Assembly (NCBI GenBank): GCA_964438865.1
Contig: CAYTMI010000001.1
Location: 434,001-498,000, forward strand
Source: G016234445 sp964438865
Lineage (GTDB): Bacteria > Chloroflexota > Dehalococcoidia > Tepidiformales > Tepidiformaceae
Direction: 5' to 3'
DNA: 64,000 bases
Part shown: in pieces, positions 18,004 to 25,390 of the stretch
How positions within the stretch are numbered: position 1 is the stretch's first letter
How the letters are laid out: the number at the start of each line of letters is the position of its first letter
Program-made: the position numbers and the translations under genes
Notes under the pieces: generated by a model
Database searches by the model: none
Told to the model about the DNA's origin: nothing
The model's input: only the letters and a program-made list of their open reading frames with translations

Positions 18004-18771
18004 ATGCCGCTCCCTGCGACCCCCACCCTCCGCCTCGCGCACCTCTACCCGGACGTCATGAACATCTATGGCGACCGCGGGAACGTCATCGCCCTGCGTT
18101 TCCGCTGCGAGGCGCGAGGGATCGCCCTCGACGTCACCGAGGTGAACCTCGGCGACGCCTTCGACCCCGCGACCTGCGACCTCGTGCTCATGGGCGGCGG
18201 CCAGGACCGCGAACAGCGCCGCATCGCCGATGACCTGGTGGCAAAGGGCCTGGCGCTCCGCGAAGCGATCGACGACGGATTGCCCGCGCTCGCGGTGTGC
18301 GGCGGGTTCCAGCTCTTCGGACATCGTTATGTGGACCACGAAGGCGGCATCATCCCCGGGATCGGCGTCTTCGACCTGGAGACCCGCCACCCCGGTCCCC
18401 GTGCCGACCGCTGCATTGGCGACGTGGTCCTTTCGACCGAATTCGGCGAGGTGGTGGGCTTCGAAAACCACGGCGGGCGGACCTATCTTGCCCCCGGGCA
18501 GGAGCCGTTCGGGCGCGTCCGCCGGGGATTCGGCAACAATGCCGAGGACGGCGCCGAGGGTGCGCGCAAGAAGAACGCCATCGGCACCTACCTCCACGGC
18601 AGCCTCCTCCCGAAGAACCCCGCCATCGCCGACGCCCTCATCCTCGCCGCCCTCCGCCGCCGCTACGGCGAGGACGTCGAACTGCCACCGCTGGACGACG
18701 ACCGCGAGACGGCCGCCCACCGCGCCGCCGTCCGTACCGCCGAACGCCGCAGCCGCGCCGCCGGGGAGTAG
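18004..18771 (+). CDS. gatD: Lipid II isoglutaminyl synthase glutaminase subunit GatD
   Basis: Class I (CobB/CobQ-like) glutamine amidotransferase of 255 aa that feeds ammonia to MurT. The N-terminus LRLAHLYPDVMNIYGDRGNV is diagnostic for GatD. The nucleophile is in ALAVCGGFQLFG and the catalytic His is in IGTYLHGSLLPKNP near the C-terminus. TACAGT and TAGACG lie 5-12 nt upstream of the ATG and no Shine-Dalgarno is seen, so its transcript is probably leaderless or nearly so. The pair implies peptidoglycan with amidated D-isoglutamine. Confidence 0.94.
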   Translation: MPLPATPTLRLAHLYPDVMNIYGDRGNVIALRFRCEARGIALDVTEVNLGDAFDPATCDLVLMGGGQDREQRRIADDLVAKGLALREAIDDGLPALAVCGGFQLFGHRYVDHEGGIIPGIGVFDLETRHPGPRADRCIGDVVLSTEFGEVVGFENHGGRTYLAPGQEPFGRVRRGFGNNAEDGAEGARKKNAIGTYLHGSLLPKNPAIADALILAALRRRYGEDVELPPLDDDRETAAHRAAVRTAERRSRAAGE

Positions 18772-18790
18772 CGCCACCCGTCCCCTGCGC

Positions 18791-18796
18791 TATAGT
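18791..18796 (+). promoter_or_regulatory. -10 box of the acyl-CoA dehydrogenase-like gene
   Basis: TATAGT at 18791-18796, about 25 nt before the ATG. GGAGG at 18811-18815 serves as Shine-Dalgarno, so this gene has a short leader, unlike its leaderless neighbours. Confidence 0.45.
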
Positions 18797-18820
18797 TCGC
18801 CCCCAAGCAGGGAGGCACGG

Positions 18821-20098
18821 ATGACCGCGGAACCCACGTCCCCGACCCTGGCGCGCCTGGCGCCGGCCCTCGAGCTGCTTCGCGCCAACGCCGCCGAGGC
18901 CGACCGCATCGGCGTCTTCCCGGCAGAGAATATGGAGGCCCTCCGCAAGGCCGGCGCCTTCGAATGGTCCCGGACGAGGCGGCTGGGCGGCCAGGAACTG
19001 GGCGCGGTCGAACGGCTCGCCGCCATCGCAGCCCTCGCCGAGGCCGACCTCGCCACCATCTGGATCTTCGCGAACTACGACAGCCACACCTGGGACCTCA
19101 GTTCCCGGCTGCTGGCCGACGGCTTCCCCGAAGCGGAGGCCGTGCTGCGCGAGGGGCACGCCTGTTGCGGCACCGCCGCGCCTCTCCCCGGCAGCTTCAT
19201 CGAAGGCGGCAAGATCGTCGTCAACGGACGCTTCAACTTCACCACCGGCTGGAAGATGGCGCAGTGGCTCCGGGGCATGGTCGTCGTGCCGGGCCCCGCG
19301 CCGGAGTTTCCCGCCGCCGCCGAGCCGCCGAAGTTCCACGCCAGGGTCGTGATGATCCCGATGGACCGGCCGGAGGTGCAGCCCGAGGAGACCTGGGACG
19401 CGACCGGCCTCCGCGCCACCCAGACCGACACCATCGAGGTGAAAGGCCTGCGGCTGCCCCGCTCGTATTCGGCGCCGTTCATGGCCGACATGCAGCGCCA
19501 GGACCCGGCCTTCCCGGCCCCTTCGCCCTACTACCGCGAACCCGGCTGGGCGGATGCGAACTCGCGCGTGGGCGTCAGCCTCCTGGGGTGCGCGCGCGAA
19601 GCCTTCCGGCTGGCCCAGGACTACACCTCGGGCACGGCCGCGAAGTTCAGCGGCCAGCCCGCCGCGCGCTTTCCCGGCGTCCGTTACGCGATGACCGAGG
19701 CGTGGGTGGAGATCACGACCGCCCTCGCCGCCTTCCACGGACTCGCAGCCGCCAGTGATGCCCGCGTCGCCAGCGCCGCCCCCTGGACCCCCGCGGACGA
19801 AATGGCCGTCTGGGCCACAGGGATGCAGGGCGCCCAGGCCGCCCTCCGCGCCGTGGACCACATGTCGATGGCGCTCGGCGCCACCGGGACGCAGAAGGCC
19901 CTGCCCTTCGAACGCCACTTCCGCGACATCCGCTCCGGCGCCCTCCACCTCGGCGTCCACCCCAGCCTGATCGGCGACCGCCTCCGCCGCCCACCTCTTC
20001 CCCGCCTTCGCGCGCTAGGGGGTAGCCGCGCCCCACCGTGGGCGCATGGCCTGCGACTCACAGTACCGCGACAGGCCGCCATTCGTGGAAAGGCCTGA
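18821..20098 (+). CDS. Acyl-CoA dehydrogenase-like flavoprotein with frameshifted C-terminus
   Basis: Acyl-CoA dehydrogenase superfamily member (HpaH/DszC-like group) of 425 aa as read. N-terminal helices ALELLRANAAEADRIGVFPAENMEALRKAG, central FNFTTGWKMAQWLRG, and a C-terminal helical region with SMALGATGTQKALPFERHFRDIRSGALHLG. It would use FAD, either to oxidise an acyl-CoA or as a flavin monooxygenase. After residue about 386 the reading frame turns Arg/Pro-rich and runs on to 20098. One base on, codons from 19980 give ASAAHLFPAFAR and a stop at 20018, a natural family ending. This suggests a one-base insertion near 19979, either biological or an assembly error. Confidence 0.88.
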   Translation: MTAEPTSPTLARLAPALELLRANAAEADRIGVFPAENMEALRKAGAFEWSRTRRLGGQELGAVERLAAIAALAEADLATIWIFANYDSHTWDLSSRLLADGFPEAEAVLREGHACCGTAAPLPGSFIEGGKIVVNGRFNFTTGWKMAQWLRGMVVVPGPAPEFPAAAEPPKFHARVVMIPMDRPEVQPEETWDATGLRATQTDTIEVKGLRLPRSYSAPFMADMQRQDPAFPAPSPYYREPGWADANSRVGVSLLGCAREAFRLAQDYTSGTAAKFSGQPAARFPGVRYAMTEAWVEITTALAAFHGLAAASDARVASAAPWTPADEMAVWATGMQGAQAALRAVDHMSMALGATGTQKALPFERHFRDIRSGALHLGVHPSLIGDRLRRPPLPRLRALGGSRAPPWAHGLRLTVPRQAAIRGKA

Positions 20099-21646
20099 TG
20101 GACCCACCACGCTCGGGCCGAACGACCGTCATGCGCGCCTCTCGCGCTGATACCATGGGCGCGCGGAGACGCTTGGCCACGGCGGGGCCACGGAGGTTCC
20201 GTGTTCACAGCCGCACGAGTTCTCGCGGTCGTTCCGGTCTTGCTGGCGTTGGCCACCCTGGCGGCTGCCTGCGACGGCAGTTCGCAGCCCGAGGCGACCG
20301 TCACCTCGTCCCCAACCGTGGCGGCGACTGACACGCCGTCGCCCAGTCCGAGCGCGACGGGCACGGCCACGGCGGAGACGCCCACGCCCACTGCCACTCC
20401 CACGACCACGCCGATCGTGCTCCCCTCGATCGTGGCGGGGAAGCCACTGACGCAACTCGTGCCAGGCCCGGCGGTGGACTTCCCGGACGACCTGGTGATG
20501 TACGTCGCCACCTCCGCCTGCTTCAACTGCGGCTTCGGCCAGGGCGACCTCTGGCGCATCTACCGGGCCCGGGACGGGCAACTGGTGGCCGACCACACGA
20601 AGCCCGAGGGCCGCGTTTCCGTCTACGCCATCTCGGCCGACGGCTCGACAATCATCGCGGGGGTGTGCTCGTACTATTGCGGAGGCGAAGAGTACCCGTC
20701 GGAAGATGCGACGATGAGCTTCGTGGTGTCGCGCGATGGAGGCATCACCTGGCAGCCAGTCGCCAGCCCTCCGCTCTTCCGGACGTACGTCGTCTTCTCC
20801 GGCTGGTTCGGCGGCGAGGTCGTGGCAACCGCAATCAAGTACCTGCCGAGCAACAGCATTGAGCGGGTTGACACCTACCTCCTGCCGTCATTCACGCGCC
20901 TGGAGCCGCCGCCTGGGCTGCCCGCACCTGCACTCGACCGCTACCAGTTCCCCGCGGCGTTCGTCGCGCCCGGCGGCCGGCTTCTCTGGAACGTCTGGCG
21001 GACGTCACCGCCGCTGCTCTTCGACGACAAGGGCGGCCCCGCGTCGCTGGGCGGCCTCGAATCGGTTCTCGCGGGAGTGGAGTGGCGGGACCAAACGTAC
21101 GGACAGACGGGCCGCCAGGGCATCAGCGGGGTGTGGTTCCCGATACTCCCGGACAGCACGGCGTCAATCCGGCTGTTCGTGGCGGTCGACGGCACCGGCG
21201 CGCCCGTCGGCGGCTTTGCCACCAGCACGCCGGGCGTCACGTTCGCGGCGCGAGTCTCCGAGACGGTGTGGCTTGGGACGGCCATCCTCCCGCTCGCCGC
21301 CGGCGAACAGATCCCCGCGGGTGGCACGGAGAATGGCCGCGCAGTCCTTATCGACACACGGACCGGGGTCATGCACCCGATCAAGGGCCTCCCCGGCTAC
21401 GCGTCGCCGCTGCCCGGGAACTTCTCGTTTCCTCGGCTGGCGATCGTCGGGAAGTTCTGGCGCGTGGATGCCGGCAGCGAGTGCCTGAACGTCCGCCAGC
21501 AGGCGTCGGTGTCCAGTCCGGTGCTGGGCTGCTTCGCGAGCGGCGTGCTCTTGCGCGAGCGGGAGGCGGATGCGCCCGCGGGCTGGCAGGCCGTCACTAC
21601 CCCCGACGGCACCCCAGGGTTCGCCGCCAGCTCGTATCTGCGCTGA
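20082..21646 (+). repeat. 1.6-kb tandem duplication, copy A
   Basis: The segment from TTCGTGGAAAGGCC at 20082 through the lipoprotein gene recurs exactly 1600 bp downstream (21682-23219). The non-coding leader (about 115 bp, including a TACCAT -10 box at 20151-20156 and the GGAGG Shine-Dalgarno) is almost identical between copies, more so than the coding parts. Confidence 0.9.
20201..21646 (+). CDS. Lipoprotein with C-terminal bacterial SH3 domain (copy A)
   Basis: Exported lipoprotein of 481 aa. GTG start with GGAGG upstream, signal peptide VLAVVPVLLALATL ending in the lipobox AAAC, then a long Thr/Pro/Ser linker. The middle (about residues 100-400) resembles a beta-propeller or sialidase-like fold: VSVYAISADGSTIIAG, FVVSRDGGITWQPVAS (an Asp-box-like S-x-D-G-G-x-T-W). 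The C-terminal 65 residues (GKFWRVDAGSECLNVRQQ to the end) form an SH3_3 domain, often binding cell-wall peptides. The next gene is its tandem duplicate. Function unknown. Confidence 0.88.
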   Translation: MFTAARVLAVVPVLLALATLAAACDGSSQPEATVTSSPTVAATDTPSPSPSATGTATAETPTPTATPTTTPIVLPSIVAGKPLTQLVPGPAVDFPDDLVMYVATSACFNCGFGQGDLWRIYRARDGQLVADHTKPEGRVSVYAISADGSTIIAGVCSYYCGGEEYPSEDATMSFVVSRDGGITWQPVASPPLFRTYVVFSGWFGGEVVATAIKYLPSNSIERVDTYLLPSFTRLEPPPGLPAPALDRYQFPAAFVAPGGRLLWNVWRTSPPLLFDDKGGPASLGGLESVLAGVEWRDQTYGQTGRQGISGVWFPILPDSTASIRLFVAVDGTGAPVGGFATSTPGVTFAARVSETVWLGTAILPLAAGEQIPAGGTENGRAVLIDTRTGVMHPIKGLPGYASPLPGNFSFPRLAIVGKFWRVDAGSECLNVRQQASVSSPVLGCFASGVLLREREADAPAGWQAVTTPDGTPGFAASSYLR

Positions 21647-21651
21647 CAACA

Positions 21652-21680
21652 CTGGCGGCGGGGTGCTGCCCCGCCGCCAG
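21652..21680 (+). terminator. Strong hairpin between the duplicated lipoprotein genes
   Basis: A perfect 12-bp stem (CTGGCGGCGGGG / CCCCGCCGCCAG) with a 5-nt loop TGCTG, 5 bp after the stop codon of copy A. No T-tract follows; in a genome this GC-rich it may still terminate or protect the 3' end. Confidence 0.6.
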
Positions 21681-21681
21681 C

Positions 21682-23219
21682 TTCGTGGAAAGGCCCGATG
21701 GACCCGGCGCCCTCGGGCCGAACGACCGTCATGCGCGCCTCTCGCGTTGATAACATGGGCGCGCGGAGATGCTTGGCCACGGCGGGGCCACGGAGGTTCC
21801 GTGTTTATAGCCGCACGAGTTCTCGCGGTCGTTTGGGCCTTGCTGGCGCTGGCCACCCTGGCAGCCGCCTGCGACGGCAGTCCCCAGCCCGAAGCCACCC
21901 CCACGCCGGGCGCGAGCGTGGTGGCGACCGACACGCCGTCGCCCAGTCCGGCCACGACCGAAACGCCCCGGCCCACAATCACTCCCTCCCCCACGGCCAC
22001 GCCGATCCCGCTCCCTTCGGTCGTGGCGGGCAAACCGGTCACCCAACTGGTGCCAGGCCCGCCCGTGGAGTTCCCGGACGACCTGGTGCTCTACGTCGGC
22101 ACCTCCAGGTGCACAATGTGCGCGGTCGGGACAGGGGACTTCTGGCGCATCTACCGCGGCCGCGATGGGCAACTCGTGGCGGATCACATTCAGCCGGAGG
22201 AAGGGGTCACGTTCTATGCGGCGTCCGCCGACGCGGCGACGATCATCGTCGGCATATGCACGGGATACTGCGGCGGCGAAGGCCCCCCCTCCCCGGCGGC
22301 GCTCATGCGCTTTGTGATCTCGCGCGATGGGGGCATCACCTGGCAGCCCCTGACGTCACCCGCGTTCGAGCGCACGGACTTCTGGTTCACCGGATGGTCT
22401 GGAGACCAGATCGTGGTCGCCGCGTTCAAGTACCTGCCCGGCGACGAGGTCGAACGCGTGGACTCGTACCTGGTCCCGTCGTTCGCGCGACTGGAGCCGC
22501 CCCCCGGGCTGCCGGTCCCTACCTTCGGGGCTTACCAGCAACCCTATGCCCTCGTCGGCCCCGGCGGGCAGTTGTTCTGGGCGATGCGCCAGCCCTACGG
22601 CTCGCGTCTCCTGTTCGATGAGCAGGGCAAGCGGACCTCGTTCGCCGGACTCGAAGCGGTGTTCCCGGGGATGGACTGGGGGAGTCAGGACCCCGGTGCG
22701 GCAAGGACAAGGTTCGGGATCTGGCAGGCATACCTCGACCGGTGGAACCGTGCATTCCTGGTGATGGTCGATGGCGGCGGCACCCCGCTTGCAGGTTTTG
22801 CGGCCAACTGGGAGGTGACCCGCGCCAGCGCAGTGTCGGAGACTCGGTTCATCGCGGCGGCCGTCCTCCCGCTCGCACCCGGGGAACCACCGCCCGGCGG
22901 CGACAATTTCCGCGCGGTGCTGGTCGATACGACCACGGGCGTCACGCGAGCAATCAAGGGGCTCCCCCCGGACGACTCACTGCTTCCCGGGCGTTACTCG
23001 TGGCCGTACATGGCGATCGTCGGGAAGTTCTGGCGCGTGAATGCCGGCGGCGAGTGCCTGAACGTCCGCCAGGAGGCATCGGTGTCGAGTGCTGTGCTTG
23101 GCTGCTTCGCCAGCGGCGTGCTCTTGCGCGAGCGAGAGGCGGAGGCGCCCGCGGGCTGGCAGGCAGTCGCCACCCCCGACGGCACCCCAGGGTTCGCGGC
23201 CAGCCAGTATCTGCGCTGA
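21682..23219 (+). repeat. 1.6-kb tandem duplication, copy B
   Basis: Second copy of the unit at 20082. Its leader carries TAACAT at 21751-21756 in the place of TACCAT in copy A. The strong hairpin at 21652-21680 separates the copies. Confidence 0.9.
21801..23219 (+). CDS. Lipoprotein with C-terminal bacterial SH3 domain (copy B)
   Basis: Lipoprotein of 472 aa, duplicate of the gene at 20201. Same GTG start, GGAGG Shine-Dalgarno, signal peptide and AAAC lipobox. The central region keeps the Asp-box-like SRDGGITWQPLTS and FRAVLVDTTTGVTRAIKGLP, and the SH3 end GKFWRVNAGGECLNVRQE is nearly unchanged. The middle has diverged most, so the two copies may recognise different ligands while sharing anchor and wall-binding ends. 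Confidence 0.88.
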   Translation: MFIAARVLAVVWALLALATLAAACDGSPQPEATPTPGASVVATDTPSPSPATTETPRPTITPSPTATPIPLPSVVAGKPVTQLVPGPPVEFPDDLVLYVGTSRCTMCAVGTGDFWRIYRGRDGQLVADHIQPEEGVTFYAASADAATIIVGICTGYCGGEGPPSPAALMRFVISRDGGITWQPLTSPAFERTDFWFTGWSGDQIVVAAFKYLPGDEVERVDSYLVPSFARLEPPPGLPVPTFGAYQQPYALVGPGGQLFWAMRQPYGSRLLFDEQGKRTSFAGLEAVFPGMDWGSQDPGAARTRFGIWQAYLDRWNRAFLVMVDGGGTPLAGFAANWEVTRASAVSETRFIAAAVLPLAPGEPPPGGDNFRAVLVDTTTGVTRAIKGLPPDDSLLPGRYSWPYMAIVGKFWRVNAGGECLNVRQEASVSSAVLGCFASGVLLREREAEAPAGWQAVATPDGTPGFAASQYLR

Positions 23220-23655
23220 CCGCGCGAAAGCCGGGACGGTCGTGGCTTCGCGGACCAGCTGACTCCCTGCGCCACTCCTCCCTTCCACCTCCCAACCCCC
23301 GCCCGCGACCATGCCACCATGATCGCCATCCTCGAACGCCGCACTCCAGACAGAACCGCGACCGTGAGGGAGCGCACGATTTCCCGGGCCACCCCACTGC
23401 TGACGGGAGCCCAAACCGCCCGTTTGACGCGTTCAACCCGTGTTTTTTTCTGCGGAGCCCGTCTCAGCGCCCCATGCACTGTGGCGGCGGAAGCATCCAG
23501 CCCTCGCTGGCACTCGGGCTACGGACGGCACAGTGGCCAGCCGCCTCTCAGCGGCCCCGCGGCACCGCCGGCAAGACCTCCCATTGTCCGGGCGGCCCGG
23601 TGATGCGACGATTCGCCCCACGTTCAGCAACCCGCCCTGGAGGCCCCGCACCCAG
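23220..23655. other. Non-coding gap of about 436 bp
   Basis: I see no convincing gene here. Just after 23219 there is an imperfect hairpin (CCGCG-GAA-GCC against GGCTTCGCGG with two bulges) that may end the duplicated gene's transcript. A run of seven T lies near 23443-23450 without a good stem before it. GGAGG just before 23656 serves the DUF35 gene. Confidence 0.4.
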
Positions 23656-24075
23656 ATGAAGATCCCTGTCGAAGACGGCTACTTCCGCATCCCCGAAAGC
23701 CCGGACGCATCGCCCGTGCTCCTCGGCTCCTACAGCCCGGCCGCGAAGACCTACTTCTGGCCCCGGCGCAGGCGCTGCCCCATCAGTCTTGAGGCCGTCG
23801 AAGACTGCGAGCTTTCGACCGAAGGCGTGGTCTATTCGTGGACCTTCGTCCTCATGCCCTGGCTGGGGAGCATGGAGCAGGACGCCGGCGGTGGCTTCGG
23901 AGCCGGCCAGGTGGACCTCCCGGAGGGCGTCCGCATCCAGGCGCCGCTCATCGGCAAGATGGGCGACTGGAGCATCGGCCAGAAGGTCCGCCTCGTCACC
24001 CGCGCCGTCGGCCAGGACGACGTCGGCAACGAACTCTGCAACATCGCCTTCCAGCCGGCGGGAGCAGGGCAATGA
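23656..24075 (+). CDS. DUF35-type OB-fold protein, partner of the thiolase-like gene
   Basis: Protein of 139 aa of the DUF35 (ChsH2-like) family. The usual layout is an N-terminal helix, a rubredoxin-like zinc ribbon and an OB-fold. Here FWPRRRRCPISLEAVEDCEL is in the ribbon position but only two Cys remain instead of four, so zinc binding is doubtful. The OB-fold follows (GVVYSWTFVLMPW, IQAPLIGKMGDW, GQKVRLVTRAVG). The ATG at 23656 has GGAGG upstream; a longer frame to 23440 is Arg/Pro-rich and rejected. Its TGA overlaps the ATG of the thiolase-like gene (ATGA), the arrangement of DUF35/thiolase complexes. Confidence 0.85.
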   Translation: MKIPVEDGYFRIPESPDASPVLLGSYSPAAKTYFWPRRRRCPISLEAVEDCELSTEGVVYSWTFVLMPWLGSMEQDAGGGFGAGQVDLPEGVRIQAPLIGKMGDWSIGQKVRLVTRAVGQDDVGNELCNIAFQPAGAGQ

Positions 24076-25223
24076 CCATGAACCGCGACGTCTATGTCAT
24101 CGGCGTTGGCATGCACCGCTTCGGCAAACACGACGTGAGCCGCCGGGACATGCACTACGTGGCCGGGTTGGCCGCGCTCGAAGACGCGAACATCTCCTTC
24201 CGCGACGTGGGCGCCCTCTACTCGGGCTACATCGGCGGCAACATGCTCGACGGCGTCGCGTTCGCGAAGGACTTCGGGCTGACCGGGCTGCCGGTCGTCC
24301 ACGTCGAAAACGCCTCCGCGACGGGCTCATCCGCCTTCCGCGAGGCCGTGATGGCGGTGGCCGGTGGGAGCAGCGAAGTAGCGATGGCGGTGGCGTTCGA
24401 CGGCCGGCTGAGCAACATGGCCGCGGCGGGCGGGCCACGCCGTCCAACCATGGACACGAACCTGCTCCCGGCCGCCTTCTTCGCCTTCTGGGCCGTCCGC
24501 CGGATGCACGACAACGGGACGACGGTCGAAACGTTCGCGAAGATCGCAGCGAAGAACTGGAACCACGCCCGCTTCAACAAGTATGCCGAGCGCCAGGCGG
24601 AAACCGAGATCACGCCCGAGCTGGTCCTCGCCGCGCCGATGGTCGCCTACCCGCACACAGCGATGATGGCCTGCGGCGCGGGTGCGGGCGCAGCCTCCGC
24701 CATCGTCGCGACGCGAGAAGTGGCCGAGCGGCTCGCCAACGGGCGCCCGCTGGTGAAGGTCATCGCCTCGCAGATGCAGTCCGAACGCTACCAGCCTGGA
24801 CACGTCTTTCTCGGAGCGATCGTCGGCCCATCCGAATCGACCCGGATCACCGCGAACCTCGCCTACGAGGAGGCCGGAGTCGGCCCGGAAGACCTCGACC
24901 TCGTGCACGTTCACGACGCCTTCCCGATCGAGGAACTGATGTACTACGAGCTCCTGGGCATCTGCCGCGACGGAGAAGGCGACCGGCTCGTCGCGGAAGG
25001 CGCCACCACCATCGGCGGGCGCATCCCGTTTTCGACCGACGGCGGGCTCATCGGCCGTGGCCACCCGGGCGGTCCCACCGGCCTCGCGCAGATCTGGGAC
25101 GTCACCCAGCAGCTCCGCGGCGAATCGGACGTCCGCCAGGTCGAGGGAGCGCAGATCGGCCTCGCCCACATGATGGGCGCCGGCTCCGTCTGCGTCGTCC
25201 ACATCCTGAAGCGCGAAGGGTAA
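24072..25223 (+). CDS. Thiolase-like (SCP2/Ltp2-type) protein lacking the nucleophilic Cys
   Basis: Thiolase superfamily protein of 383 aa. N-terminus DVYVIGVGMHRFGKHD; the nucleophile region reads VENASATGSSAF, so Ser (TCC at 24315-24317, residue 82) stands where thiolases have Cys. VHVHDAFPIEELMYYELLG and GGLIGRGHPGGPTGLAQI retain the C-terminal His blocks. Loss of Cys together with a coupled DUF35 gene matches Ltp2-type retro-aldolases that shorten CoA-linked side chains, for example of steroids, rather than classical thiolases. I infer this role; the substrate is unknown. The start overlaps the DUF35 stop. Confidence 0.88.
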   Translation: MTMNRDVYVIGVGMHRFGKHDVSRRDMHYVAGLAALEDANISFRDVGALYSGYIGGNMLDGVAFAKDFGLTGLPVVHVENASATGSSAFREAVMAVAGGSSEVAMAVAFDGRLSNMAAAGGPRRPTMDTNLLPAAFFAFWAVRRMHDNGTTVETFAKIAAKNWNHARFNKYAERQAETEITPELVLAAPMVAYPHTAMMACGAGAGAASAIVATREVAERLANGRPLVKVIASQMQSERYQPGHVFLGAIVGPSESTRITANLAYEEAGVGPEDLDLVHVHDAFPIEELMYYELLGICRDGEGDRLVAEGATTIGGRIPFSTDGGLIGRGHPGGPTGLAQIWDVTQQLRGESDVRQVEGAQIGLAHMMGAGSVCVVHILKREG

Positions 25224-25310
25224 CGTCCCGCGGTCGTGGCGGGGCCTGGATGAGGCGAGCCGCCGGCAGTTGGGGACGGGACAAGGGAGCGAAGTGGGGT
25301 TCGCGCTTTT

Positions 25311-25332
25311 CGAGCAGCGCGCGGGCTGCTCG
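25311..25332. repeat. Perfect inverted repeat upstream of the large secreted protein
   Basis: CGAGCAGC and GCTGCTCG arms of 8 bp around a 6-nt centre. It lies 88 bp after the thiolase-like stop and just before a TTGACA (25336-25341). It could be a terminator without a T-tract or an operator; no matching -10 was convincing. Confidence 0.5.
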
Positions 25333-25390
25333 TGCTTGACAGGGCTGGGCGCAGGGAAGAGAGTGGGGGCGCGGCGGCAGGCAGGTTCGC

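Noticed and set aside
23440..23455. T-run as an intrinsic terminator
   Set aside because: The preceding bases form only a weak, mismatched stem.
23440..23655. N-terminal extension of the DUF35 protein
   Set aside because: Arg/Pro/Ala-rich and unlike the family; GGAGG supports the ATG at 23656.
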